From the NCBI GenBank assembly GCA_039105265.1, contig JAPFFF010000007.1, positions 5,828,001 to 5,892,000 of the forward strand: a stretch of DNA of 64,000 nucleotides, given 5' to 3'. The notes under the pieces are model-generated. The model worked only from the letters and a program-made list of their open reading frames with translations. It made no database searches and had not been told where the DNA came from. Position numbers and translations under genes: made by a program. The stretch is from Tritrichomonas musculus. Lineage: Eukaryota; Parabasalia; Tritrichomonadida; Tritrichomonadidae. Shown piece by piece: positions 51,075 through 60,197 of this stretch. The stretch's first letter is position 1. The number at the start of each line of letters is the position of its first letter.

Positions 51075-51435
51075 GCAAAGTAGATTTATTATGGATTTTT
51101 GTTTTATAAAATATGATTATTGACCAAATCGTTCTTTTTCTACAAACTTAACTTTTCGATGTCGTAAAATTTAAGTGGTTGAACAATTTTCTCTATGAAA
51201 ATAGCGGCTCTAATTCATAAAACATGGAATTGAATGTATACTGATAATATATGTAAAGTTTCATTACTTAATCTCGAATAAATCTCGAAAAAAACAATAA
51301 TATATAATTGTTGTTTTTTTGTCATATCAATATGCTTTTGAAACGTTGTGGCTAAAAATATATTATTATTATATTTGAGATAAAGATAGGAACATTTTTA
51401 TAATGTTTAAATGAATCATTAGTTTAAAAATTAGA
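51075..51435. other. Intergenic DNA left of the MULE element
   Basis: AT-rich flank between the DHHC gene and the target-site duplication. No gene or repeat seen. Confidence 0.5.
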
Positions 51436-51444
51436 AGGGTAGAA
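51436..51444 (+). repeat. Target-site duplication, left
   Basis: AGGGTAGAA, identical and in the same orientation at 56403-56411, directly next to the ends of the inverted repeats. Confidence 0.85.
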
Positions 51445-51959
51445 GGCGTAAGGAAAAGTCATTCAAAATTCTAATTTTTTTTTTTGAGGGAAAAACGATC
51501 ATAAAACACGATAATTTTTTCAAAGGAAATTCAAAAAGTTTAGCTTTTTTTTATTAGTCTTTTTTTTTGCAAAAGCTTCATAATGATTCTAGGAAATATT
51601 GCTTCATTTGTTGGCTCAATTCCAACGTCCTGATGCTTTTAGCAGACGGTAAATAAAAATAGAAACTTTTATATCTTTTTCATTTGCTTTTTTCTTAAGA
51701 AGCTTGATAATGATTTAAGATACACTTGTTTCTTTTGTTAGCTCGACTCCAACGCCCTGATGCTTTTAGTGGATGGTCAAAAAAAACGAAGCTCTTGTAT
51801 CTTTCTCAACTAACACATTTTTGAAGAAGCTTGATAAAGTTTAAAGATATACTTTCATCTTTATTTATATCGATTCCAGCAACTCCCCGATTCTTTTTAA
51901 CAGAAAGACAAACGAAGCTAACCTCTTGTATCTTTCTCAACTAACACATTTTTGAAGAA
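51445..51959 (+). repeat. Left terminal inverted repeat with about 127-bp subrepeats
   Basis: Inverted copy of 55878-56402. It has an outer part with GAGGGAAAAACGATCATAAA, then subrepeats starting at AAGCTT words at 51573, 51700 and 51827 (127-base steps). Each carries a variant of CAACG(C/T)CCTGATGCTTTTAG or related sequence. A last partial unit ends near 51959. Confidence 0.85.
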
Positions 51960-52422
51960 ACTTTTTAAATCAAACGAAAATTTATTTAAGGGACGAATAA
52001 TTCTTGCTGATATAGGTGCATCAATTAAACGATTTTGCAAAATTTTCAACATGGGACGTTTTGTGTGCCATAGACACTTAATCGAAAAGTTTTGGGCGAA
52101 ATCCCCACTTGGAATTATGGTAACAAGACTGATCAAAACAAAAAATGAAACCGAATATTTTCAATTGTGCTCAGAAATTTCTGTTGAATTGAAAACGTAT
52201 GAACGATAAAAAGAAAAATTCAATAGAAACGACGAAAAAACGAAAAAGAAAATAAAAAATCTAAGAATAATGATTTCAGGGATGAAGGCCGATAGTAATT
52301 TCAATTTTAATTTTTTTAAATGGGCTCAATGGATCAGACTAGAATATCATATGGGAAGCTGCTCCAACCATACAGAAGGCGCCCATTTAAAAAGAATCGG
52401 GGAGTTGCTGGAATCGATATAA
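51952..52422 (+). pseudogene. MULE transposase remnant (C-terminal part)
   Basis: Two pieces in the same frame. 51952-52209 encodes FKGRIILADIGASIKRFCK and then RFVCHRHLIEKF, which fits the second catalytic Asp and the Cys-x-x-His that follows it in MULE transposases. After the TAA at 52207-52209 and further stops, 52270-52422 encodes KWAQWIRLEYHMGSCSNHTE, which fits the region of the final catalytic Glu. It then runs into a copy of the right terminal repeat and stops. The N-terminal half, with the DNA-binding zinc finger and first catalytic Asp, is absent. It starts at the inner edge of the left repeat, so the missing part was probably lost by internal deletion. It cannot encode an active transposase. 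Confidence 0.7.
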
Positions 52423-52705
52423 ATAAAGATGAAAGTATATCTTTAAACTTTATCAAGCTTCTTCAAAAATGTGTTAGTTGAGAAAGATACAAGAGCTTCG
52501 TTTTTTTTGACCATCCACTAAAAGCATCAGGGCGTTGGAGTCGAGCTAACAAAAGAAACAAGTGTATCTTAAATCATTATCAAGCTTCTTAAGAAAAAAG
52601 CAAATGAAAAAGATATAAAAGTTTCTATTTTTATTTACCGTCTGCTAAAAGCATCAGGGCGTTGGAATTGAGCCAACAAATGAAGCAATATTTCCTAAAA
52701 TCATT
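52387..52705 (-). repeat. Internal copy of the MULE right end
   Basis: 319 bases matching 55937-56255 with only about three differences (about 99%), in the same orientation as the right terminus. It lacks the outermost 150 or so bases. A 17-base direct repeat, CAATGGATCAGACTAGA, lies at 52327-52343 and 52717-52733 on either side of it. Confidence 0.85.
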
Positions 52706-52841
52706 TGAGAAAAATACAATGGATCAGACTAGATATCTCATATTAACTTCATACCCATCTGGTATTGTCTTAACATCGATTCCATAATAATTATATAAAT
52801 CTCTTTTATTAGTAAATTCTATATCTGTAATAGGTTCATCC

Positions 52842-53045
52842 GCGGTAGTGGAATACGCAGTATCATTGGTGGATTCATCTGCGGTAGCAGAGTACGAAGT
52901 ATCAACGATCTCATCATTAGTAGTGGATTCATCTGCGGTAGCGGAGTACGAAGTATCAACGATCTCATCATTAGTAGTGGTTTCTACAACGATCTCATTA
53001 GTAGTAGTGGATTTATCAACGATCTCATTAGTAGTAGGTTCATCA
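52842..53045 (-). repeat. Degenerate 54-bp tandem repeats
   Basis: The words GC(A/G)GAGTACGAAGTAT at 52887 and 52941 are 54 bases apart, with a degenerate earlier copy at 52842 and shorter ATCTCATTAGTAGTAG repeats after them. The same 16-base word GCAGAGTACGAAGTAT also occurs once inside the helicase gene at 54514-54529. The tract lies just downstream of the helicase gene on its strand and has no stop-rich character. A run of (ATC)n follows near 53070-53095. Confidence 0.8.
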
Positions 53046-53084
53046 GAGATATCATCATCACTTATACATTCATCATCATCATCA

Positions 53085-54659
53085 TCACATTATACATTCA
53101 TCATCATAATCAATAATATATTCATCATTCTCTTCGAGAACTTCACTTTGTGAATCATCTGTTTTGCCGAAATGCACACGACCGAATTTATATAATACAT
53201 CATCCCAATTCGCTATACTCATTTCATTCCATGCTCTATCACGTAAGCTATTTAAATGTCGTTCATATCGATTGTTGGGTATCGAGTACTTTCTCTTATT
53301 CATGTGCTTCCCATATCGAACATATACATATACATCCGAATTTCGATTTCGATTTCTACCTAGAAATTGCTTAATACTAGATACAGTATCGATATATGTT
53401 TGGACGAATATAGATAGAATATTCTCTTTAATAGACTGCCCGTTCTGTATTGATGAGGTAGATATGATAACATAAACATCTTCTTCGAATAATCCATCTT
53501 TATTCAGCTTAATCTCTTTGTTATCACCTGCATATAGAGCGACCTTGTATCTATCTCTCAAACAATTCTTCAATCTCTTACACTCTTTCTTATCTTCTAT
53601 CTTCACTAATACTTTATCATAATTCATTCTCTTTGTATCGATTAAGTTAACTATAGCAGCACGTTGTTCATCAGCATCTGGTAACAACTTATTATCATAG
53701 ATATTTCGTTTATATCTCTCTTCAATATGTGGATTAACGATTATGTAATCTCTAAAGCAGGCGAAGTTCTTAATATCATCAGCAGTAGCACTTATTAATG
53801 CTACCTTATCGAACTCTTTAGTAATCTCAATTAATCCAATATGTTGTAGTAACATGTGTGCTTCATCAATCACTAGGAAGTAATCGAGTCGTTGCTCTTT
53901 CATATAGTATTCTTCAAGTAAGTCGCCTAAGCCCTTGGAAGCTGTGTTGTAAGTAGTAATAATTATGTTAACTTCATTATATACAGCTTTACGAAATTCA
54001 CTAAACGCGTTATCATTAACACATAATCGAATATTGAGATCTTTATTCAACTTGGTATAGAACTCTTCAGCGATATTCACTGTTGGAACAATTACCATAA
54101 ACTTCTCTGTATTATGTGACGAAATCCATTTACGAATAGCAGTCGATTTACCAGAGCCGATTGGAGCTTCACATATGAACTTCTTAGTTCTAATTTGTTT
54201 AGTAATCTTACGTAAATCATTCTTGTTGTGATCCATACAATAATAATAATCTTCATAATGCATATAATCGATTAAATCGCCATTCTCATCACAAAGTTCT
54301 AGTGAAGCATCGATATTTACTGGTGGTTCACCACTAGTGAGGTGTTTAATCGTTGTTTCATCATCTAACGTTTTGTCGTTCTTATCGAAGTAACCTTCAC
54401 ACTCTATATTGTATACTCGTTCAGGTATCTCATCAAACATCTGCCATCGTATGTAACAAGGATCTTGCACTTCAACCGGCTGTTCTTCAATTACTTTCAA
54501 TGGATCTGCGTTAGCAGAGTACGAAGTATTGTCATCATATATATAATCATTAACAGACTCATATTTTATATCTTCGTGTACGTAACTGTATAACATAGTG
54601 TTCCGTGTCATTGGTTTCAGTTGGATAAAATTTTCATGTAATTCACATATCAAACTCAT
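53085..54659 (-). CDS. Superfamily 2 helicase, viral/plasmid type, in the MULE cargo
   Basis: A 524-residue frame whose helicase motifs are all recognisable. The order is an N-terminal acidic region of about 155 residues, Walker A GSGKST, motif Ia VPTVNIAEEFY, DEAH in VIDEAHMLL, SATA (motif III), a second RecA-like domain, ISTSSIQNGQSI (motif V) and QFLGRNRNR (motif VI). This resembles stand-alone replication helicases of DNA viruses, phages and plasmids (for example origin-binding helicases of the UL9 type) more than host RNA helicases. Composition is noticeably less AT-rich than neighbouring host genes, and its reading strand is opposite to the transposase remnant. It probably came from a virus-like or plasmid-like replicon, so it is listed as a captured fossil. 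I did not find capsid, polymerase B or integrase genes beside it. Confidence 0.75.
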   Translation of the reverse strand: MSLICELHENFIQLKPMTRNTMLYSYVHEDIKYESVNDYIYDDNTSYSANADPLKVIEEQPVEVQDPCYIRWQMFDEIPERVYNIECEGYFDKNDKTLDDETTIKHLTSGEPPVNIDASLELCDENGDLIDYMHYEDYYYCMDHNKNDLRKITKQIRTKKFICEAPIGSGKSTAIRKWISSHNTEKFMVIVPTVNIAEEFYTKLNKDLNIRLCVNDNAFSEFRKAVYNEVNIIITTYNTASKGLGDLLEEYYMKEQRLDYFLVIDEAHMLLQHIGLIEITKEFDKVALISATADDIKNFACFRDYIIVNPHIEERYKRNIYDNKLLPDADEQRAAIVNLIDTKRMNYDKVLVKIEDKKECKRLKNCLRDRYKVALYAGDNKEIKLNKDGLFEEDVYVIISTSSIQNGQSIKENILSIFVQTYIDTVSSIKQFLGRNRNRNSDVYVYVRYGKHMNKRKYSIPNNRYERHLNSLRDRAWNEMSIANWDDVLYKFGRVHFGKTDDSQSEVLEENDEYIIDYDDECIM

Positions 54660-55163
54660 TGTTTATACATTTAGTCATCCATTATATGTTACAATAGTCC
54701 TTCATTATATGCCTCTATTAGTTCTACTTTATTGGAACACAATCTCGATATGTCGTATATGAGCATTGCTATGGAAATGTTTGGAAACGGTTTCATATTA
54801 ATATAGTTTATTTCGCCATTATTTTAGGTTATCTCTAATAGTATTGTCATATATTAATAGATCGTAGACATATATCTATAGTCTTGTGCCACAAGTAGCA
54901 CTAAAATAAATACCAAAACTGCTGATTTTGGGGGGTTTTCGTCAATTAAATTAGCTGTCACGCTACTGTGGCGGGTATATATACTAACTAAGTCGAGGAT
55001 GACAAAAATGTAATTTTTGGTAGCATGGATGAATTAGGTGTTAAGCGAGGGCGGAGCGAGTGAAACGAGAGTAGCACCCCTTAACCTAACTACTCGGGAA
55101 TATAGTGAATTCAAGAAAATAAATCATATTAAAATCGAATGCTTTATAATTAATTTTTTACAA
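54660..55163. other. Non-coding cargo segment with GC-rich hairpin
   Basis: About 500 bases between the divergent helicase gene and the small unknown gene. At 55030-55095 a GC-rich tract (GCGAGGGCGGAGCGAGTG) is bracketed by TTAGGTGTTAAG and CTTAACCTAA, which can pair. AGTAGCAC occurs both near 54894 and near 55071. This may be a terminus or origin of the captured replicon, possibly a Polinton-like or other virus-like end. No terminal-repeat partner was found in the window. Confidence 0.45.
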
Positions 55164-55682
55164 ATGAAAACAAATTTTTCACGAAAGTTTATTGACAAAG
55201 AAATTGAAACAAAATGTGATGAAATCATTGAATACTATAATTCAAACAAAAACATTCATCTGGATAAAAAAACGACAATAATGTTTGTAAAATATTTGTT
55301 TTCAGTTTTTTCTTATGAATTACCAAGTCCCCTTGAATTTAACGAAATTTGTGATGTGAACATATTTCATATAGAAGAAACTGAGCCTATTGAAATCAAA
55401 AAATCAGGAAAAACTAAATATACACCAAAGGCAAAGGTCAATAACAATGATTTGTGCTTCTGGACGAGAAACTGTAAAAATCACATAGAATTATTGTGTA
55501 AAACACGATATTATGAGACGGTAAATGAGTTAATGTTTATATATGAAGACATTGGTGACCGAGCATATTCTATATGTAACGATAATTCTGATAGATATAT
55601 CAGTGAAATTTGTTTCAATAGTGAAAAATATTACAAGATGGGAATGGCTGTACAAAAGAGGATGAAATACCTAACATTATAA
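55164..55682 (+). CDS. Hypothetical protein in the MULE cargo
   Basis: A 172-residue protein starting at ATG 55164. The frame opens 42 codons earlier but with no ATG and through the GC-rich tract. A TCATAT initiator-like word lies at about 55118. The protein is mixed alpha/beta with many Lys, Glu, Ile and Asn residues. Features are KTNFSRKFIDKEIETKCDEIIEYY, a basic turn KKSGKTKYTPKAK, then LCFWTRNCKNHIELLCKTRYY and a late MGMAVQKRMKYL. I recognise no domain. Its composition is closer to host DNA than to the helicase next door, so it may have a different origin, for instance a host gene picked up by the element. Confidence 0.5.
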   Translation: MKTNFSRKFIDKEIETKCDEIIEYYNSNKNIHLDKKTTIMFVKYLFSVFSYELPSPLEFNEICDVNIFHIEETEPIEIKKSGKTKYTPKAKVNNNDLCFWTRNCKNHIELLCKTRYYETVNELMFIYEDIGDRAYSICNDNSDRYISEICFNSEKYYKMGMAVQKRMKYLTL

Positions 55683-55877
55683 CTAAGTTAGCTGAATTTA
55701 AAATCAAATGTTGGATTGATGCAGGTCATATTATGAATGATAACAAGCTCATTTGATTTATTTTTAAAAAGGGTAAATATTAATAATATTATGTTATATT
55801 ATATTATATTTATATAAATATATGAGATCATTTTGGTGGGAAAATTAAATTAAAATGAGATAGGATTTTTTTCAATC
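55683..55877. other. Cargo DNA between the small gene and the right repeat
   Basis: About 195 AT-rich bases with no feature I can support. Confidence 0.5.
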
Positions 55878-56402
55878 TTCTTCAAAAATGTGTTAGTTGA
55901 GAAAGATACAAGAGGTTAGCTTCGTTTGTCTTTTTGTTAAAAAGAATCGGGGAGTTGCTGGAATCGATATAAATAAAGATGAAAGTATATCTTTAAACTT
56001 TATCAAGCTTCATCAAAAATGTGTTAGTTGAGAAAGATACAAGAGCTTCGGTTTTTTTGACCATCCACTAAAAGCATCAGGGCGTTGGAGTCGAGCTAAC
56101 AAAAGAAACAAGTGTATCTTAAATCATTATCAAGCTTCTTAAGAAAAAAGCAAATGAAAAAGATATAAAAGTTTCTATTTTTATTTACCGTCTGCTAAAA
56201 GCATCAGGGCGTTGGAATTGAGCCAACAAATGAAGCAATATTTCCTAGAATCATTATGAAGCTTTTGCAAAAAAAAAAGACTAATAAAAAAAAGTTAAAC
56301 TTTTTGAATTTCCTTTGAAAAAATTATCGTGTTTTATGATCGTTTTTCCCTCAAAAAAAAAAAAAAAAAAAATTAGAATTTTGAATGACTTTTCCTTTCG
56401 CC
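55878..56402 (-). repeat. Right terminal inverted repeat
   Basis: Reverse complement of 51445-51959, ending TTTTCCTTTCGCC. It has the same subrepeat structure and a slightly longer A run next to the outer end. Confidence 0.85.
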
Positions 56403-56411
56403 AGGGTAGAA
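56403..56411 (+). repeat. Target-site duplication, right
   Basis: AGGGTAGAA, matching 51436-51444. The empty site would have read AGGGTAGAAAGTAAAATCC. Confidence 0.85.
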
Positions 56412-57224
56412 AGTAAAATCCTATTGTGATATTTATATTTTATTGCATATATACATTTCATATAATATTATAAAAATATTTTGTTATTATAAAATGTTTT
56501 TTGGCGGTAGAAAAAAACATATTTGCTTTTATTTTTTTGTTAATAAAGGTGAAATAATTATCGTAAAGGTGATTTTTTTCATTCAAGTTTTTATATTATT
56601 TTCTGAAGAATCAAAAAGGTATTATAATTAAAAATATAACTATTTCTATTTATTATAACATATAAAATCTATTTTTATGTAAAAGTATTAAATTAATGAT
56701 TTTTTTGAAAAAACTGAATATCTTCAATAATCCAAGTAAAAATCATCAAAATTAAATTATATTGTTTAATTATATATCAAATACAATTAAGTATTTATTA
56801 GTATAAATAAAATAGTAATTTTTGTTGAGATAATCAAAATAATAATCAAGAAAAATATACCGCCAAAAACTTTATAAAAAATTTAGGATAAATTTAGGTG
56901 CATATATAAACTAATTTTATCCATGCATATGGAAATGATCACAGTACAATTTTGAGAAAGAGCAACCCAAAATTGAGAGAAAGTATTCAATTTTAAGATT
57001 TGAATCCATCATTTTCTTGATAATATATCATTATTATTCAAAATAAAAGAAATAATTATACTAAATGCTTATAATAACAAGTAATATAACAAAATATAAA
57101 TCGAAAAGTCTTTTTTGAAGGACTTTTTTCATCTCATCTTTTTAAAAAAGTAAACGAAATACTTTCTACCCTTCATAAAAATTATCTCGTTTTTTTTATC
57201 AAAAAACAAAAATATATTGTTATA

Positions 57225-57547
57225 CTAGATATTCCAACATTTTTTTCTCAAAAAGTGAATTTTATTAAATGTCATAGAAAATATTGAAAAAATAGATCTT
57301 TTTTTATTCAAATTATTTTATTTTTACATATTTTTTCCGCAGTCTACATACCCCTAGCGGGCGTCGAGCGACGACTAACGACGACGACCAGAGGGAGGAG
57401 TCGTTAGGAGGAGTCGAGACCCCGCGATTTGGGGTAAGACTCGGTAACCCAAATAATTTTGAATAAAAAAAAATGATTTATTCAATATTTTCTATGTCTT
57501 TTATTAAAAATTCTAACTTTTTGAGAACAAAATGTTGGAATATCTAG
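57225..57547. mobile_element. Foldback MITE with GC-rich core
   Basis: Inverted arms of about 100 bp begin CTAGATATTCCAACATTTT at 57225 and end with the reverse complement at 57547. TA dinucleotides on both sides (57223-57224 and 57548-57549) could be a Tc1/mariner-type target duplication. Arms share TTCAATATTTTCTATG-like sequence and are imperfect. The centre (57337-57450) is strikingly GC-rich against AT-rich flanks and includes GACGACTAACGACGACG and a CTAACGAC/GTCGTTAG hairpin. No transposase is present. Confidence 0.65.
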
Positions 57548-58118
57548 TAAAAAAAAAAAACAAAAACATATTTCTTCACAAAAATATTTTCGTAATTTTA
57601 ATTTAATATTCATTTTTAAAATTCATATATATATTTATTTATACTAGAAATAAACAATTTATCAAAAAAAATCCTTATCATGCATCAATGATTAATCAAA
57701 TTATTTAGCAAAATCCTGCAGTCAAAAATGCCTAATATTTCATAAAACGAATTAATATTATATACAGCTCGCATTTATTACTGTTGCAAAAAATCACAGT
57801 AATAAAGAAATTTTGAAAATTTTAAAATAATTTTAAAAAAATGAAAAATTTAAAGAATATTATAATAGAATATATTATATAATGCATATAAATTAAATAT
57901 TAAAAAATATTGATATATAATATCTAAATTTATTTCAAAAATTATAAAAAAAGATTATTATTTTGTAATACAAAAAGTTCTATCTTTATTCATTCAATTT
58001 ATCTTTTCATTTTAAAAAAGTGGATCTTTGAATGATTCAATTTTGTCAAAAAAAAATTAATTTGTTAAGATATTTAAAGGTCAAAATTATTAGCCTTTAG
58101 AAAGGTGAAAAAGTTCTA

Positions 58119-58250
58119 ATTACTGCGGTTTGGCGGTTACAGTAATAAGGAATTCAATTTTATTTGACCTATAATAGGTGAATAATGATCGCTTATTACT
58201 GCATTTTGGCGGTTACAGTAATAAGGAATTCAATCTTATTTGGCCTTAGT
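58119..58250 (+). repeat. 76-bp tandem repeat with internal hairpins
   Basis: Two near-identical units. ATTACTGC occurs at 58119 and 58195, each followed by TTTGGCGGTTACAGTAATAA and GGAATTCAAT. In each, ATTACTG pairs with CAGTAAT around a short GC-richer loop. A similar TTTATTACTGT...ACAGTAATAAA hairpin occurs near 57776-57810. Confidence 0.75.
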
Positions 58251-60191
58251 ATAAGGTCAAAAAAAATCTGTTTTAATCTACAAGGTCAATAATTCACTAT
58301 ATTTTTATAACAAAATTGATAATAAAAAAGAATCAGCATTCATAAAATATTCAATCACTTCTATCAATTTTTTTTCATTAAATAATTAAAAACCTCAGAA
58401 TATATTCAATATCTATAATCAATTTACTATAAAGGAAACAGAGTTGTAATATGATTTGAGAATATCTCTCAAAATTCAATGAAAATTGAGATATAGGTCC
58501 CAAATTTTTTGAATTAATTGAAATTATTAAATAAATTTTTCAGATAAAAAACGATTAATTTTTTTTTATAGATTCTAATATTCAATAAAAATATTAATAT
58601 TTTGAATATAAATGCAGATTCATGTAATTATATATATATTATTAAAATTATATTTTTATTTTAATAAGATATTTATTCAAATTTTATCAAAATAAAAATA
58701 GATTAATATAAAAAGAGAGATATGGTTATAAATTGACCTTATAATGTTATTTTTATGTATTTTAATATAATAACAAAGGATTACATTAGATTTATTTATT
58801 AATTTGTTATTTATTTTTTTATATATAATTTATTTAAAAATTATATTAAATGTATATATATAATTGATCAAGAAATATATATAATAAATAATACATACTT
58901 TCAATGATATTCAATTTTCAATAATTAGCATGAAAATAATTTATTGAAATTCTAATCGTCTAACGAGTAAATTGTGAGTTTTTCCTTCAAATAATTTGAA
59001 AGAATTGAATCTATCGTTCGAATTTTTTTGGCAAGGTTCGTTTTCTCGCCAAATACCTGATAAATAATATTTTTGATAAATAATTGTTGATATATAATAC
59101 TATTTTTTTTTCCAATCTAAAATTTTGGAGTTGAAATTGAGTTCTATTTACGAATATTTCATTTTTAAAAAATACATTATTTTTTGCTGAACAAATAACT
59201 GATTTGCTATTAATAAACATCAAATGATTTATCTATTTAATTTATTTAATTACCATTAATTTTTTCAGAATGATTTAAATTTGATTTTTCATATACTGCT
59301 TTAATAGCACTTTTTATTATTATTATATATTATAAAATAATGATTATATTTATATTCAAATGTTTAATTGTTTATATATTGTTTTTTTTATGAGTTATAT
59401 ATAAATTATTGACTTCAAAAAAATATCTCAATTAATTTGAATAATCTCATAGAATCGGTCAGACTGAAAGGAAAAATAATTCATTCTCACAATATATTCA
59501 ATGAGCTCATTCAATAAATTTTTTTTATATAATTAATTTATTATGAATTTATACTAAAAATATGAAGTGAATATGATAATAATTTTTCTATATTTTGAGA
59601 GAATACTTATTTAATTATTAATTTTTTAAAATTTAGGCATCGAACTTCAAAGTGCAGTAATAAGAAGCAAAAAAATTGAATGAGTGAAGAGTAATAATTT
59701 CTACCTATAATATTATATGTGCTTCTTATATTTTAAATTATAGTTTATAAGCTTCTGCCAATTTTTTTCCAACCACTTATTGATAAATTTTTTTCCAACC
59801 ACTTCTAAAATTTATCGAAAAGTTACAACTCTAATTTCGTTTTATTAACAGATCGGCTGAGTGAAAATCAATTTTTTGAAAGGCAGAAAAAAAAATTTCA
59901 ATACAATTATCTTTTCAAAAAATTTTGTTTAAATATTATTTGAATAAAACGTTGTTCATTCATTCAATGAAATTCTAATCATTAAAAATATATTGAGCTT
60001 TCTTTTAATATCAATCTTTTTAATGATAATTGATATATATATTTAAAAAAAAAAATTATTTGTCTAACCATCATTATATCCATTCAATTTTTTAAATTTT
60101 GATTTATATCTATATACTTTTTGCCATAAATATTGTTTTTTTAAATAGGCAATAATATTTACATAAAATGCTACATCAAACCAAATTCTAT

Positions 60192-60197
60192 TCATTT
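60192..60197 (+). promoter_or_regulatory. Putative initiator of the MATE gene
   Basis: TCATTT, with A at 60194, 30 bases before the ATG at 60224. It fits the trichomonad TCA-Y-(T/A) consensus. Confidence 0.4.

Larger units (their letters stand above)
51445..56402. mobile_element. Composite MULE-class (Mutator-like) element, 4.96 kb
   Basis: The 9-bp target duplication AGGGTAGAA lies at 51436-51444 and 56403-56411. The ends read GGCG(T/A)AAGGAAAAGTCATT in opposite orientation. The inverted repeats run to about 51959 on the left and start at about 55878 on the right (515-525 bp), with only a few differences. Nine-base duplications and long inverted repeats starting with GG are typical of MULEs. 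The inner edge of the left repeat runs into a MULE transposase remnant. Internally there is an extra right-end copy (52387-52705), then about 3.2 kb of cargo with a helicase gene and an unknown small gene. The transposase is incomplete, so movement would need help from another copy. High end similarity points to recent activity. Polintons usually give 5-6 bp duplications, so the outer element is not one. Confidence 0.85.

Noticed and set aside
51445-56402. Reading the whole 5-kb element as a Polinton/Maverick.
   Set aside because: The target duplication is 9 bp, the ends start with GG, a MULE transposase remnant is present, and no polymerase B, integrase or capsid gene was seen. Only the cargo might have a virus-like source.
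56443-56631. 62-codon frame (MHIYISYN...).
   Set aside because: Low-complexity AT-driven frame with no domain, no conserved pattern and no clear promoter.
59011-59223. 70-codon minus-strand frame.
   Set aside because: Composition matches surrounding non-coding AT-rich DNA, and no family resemblance is seen.
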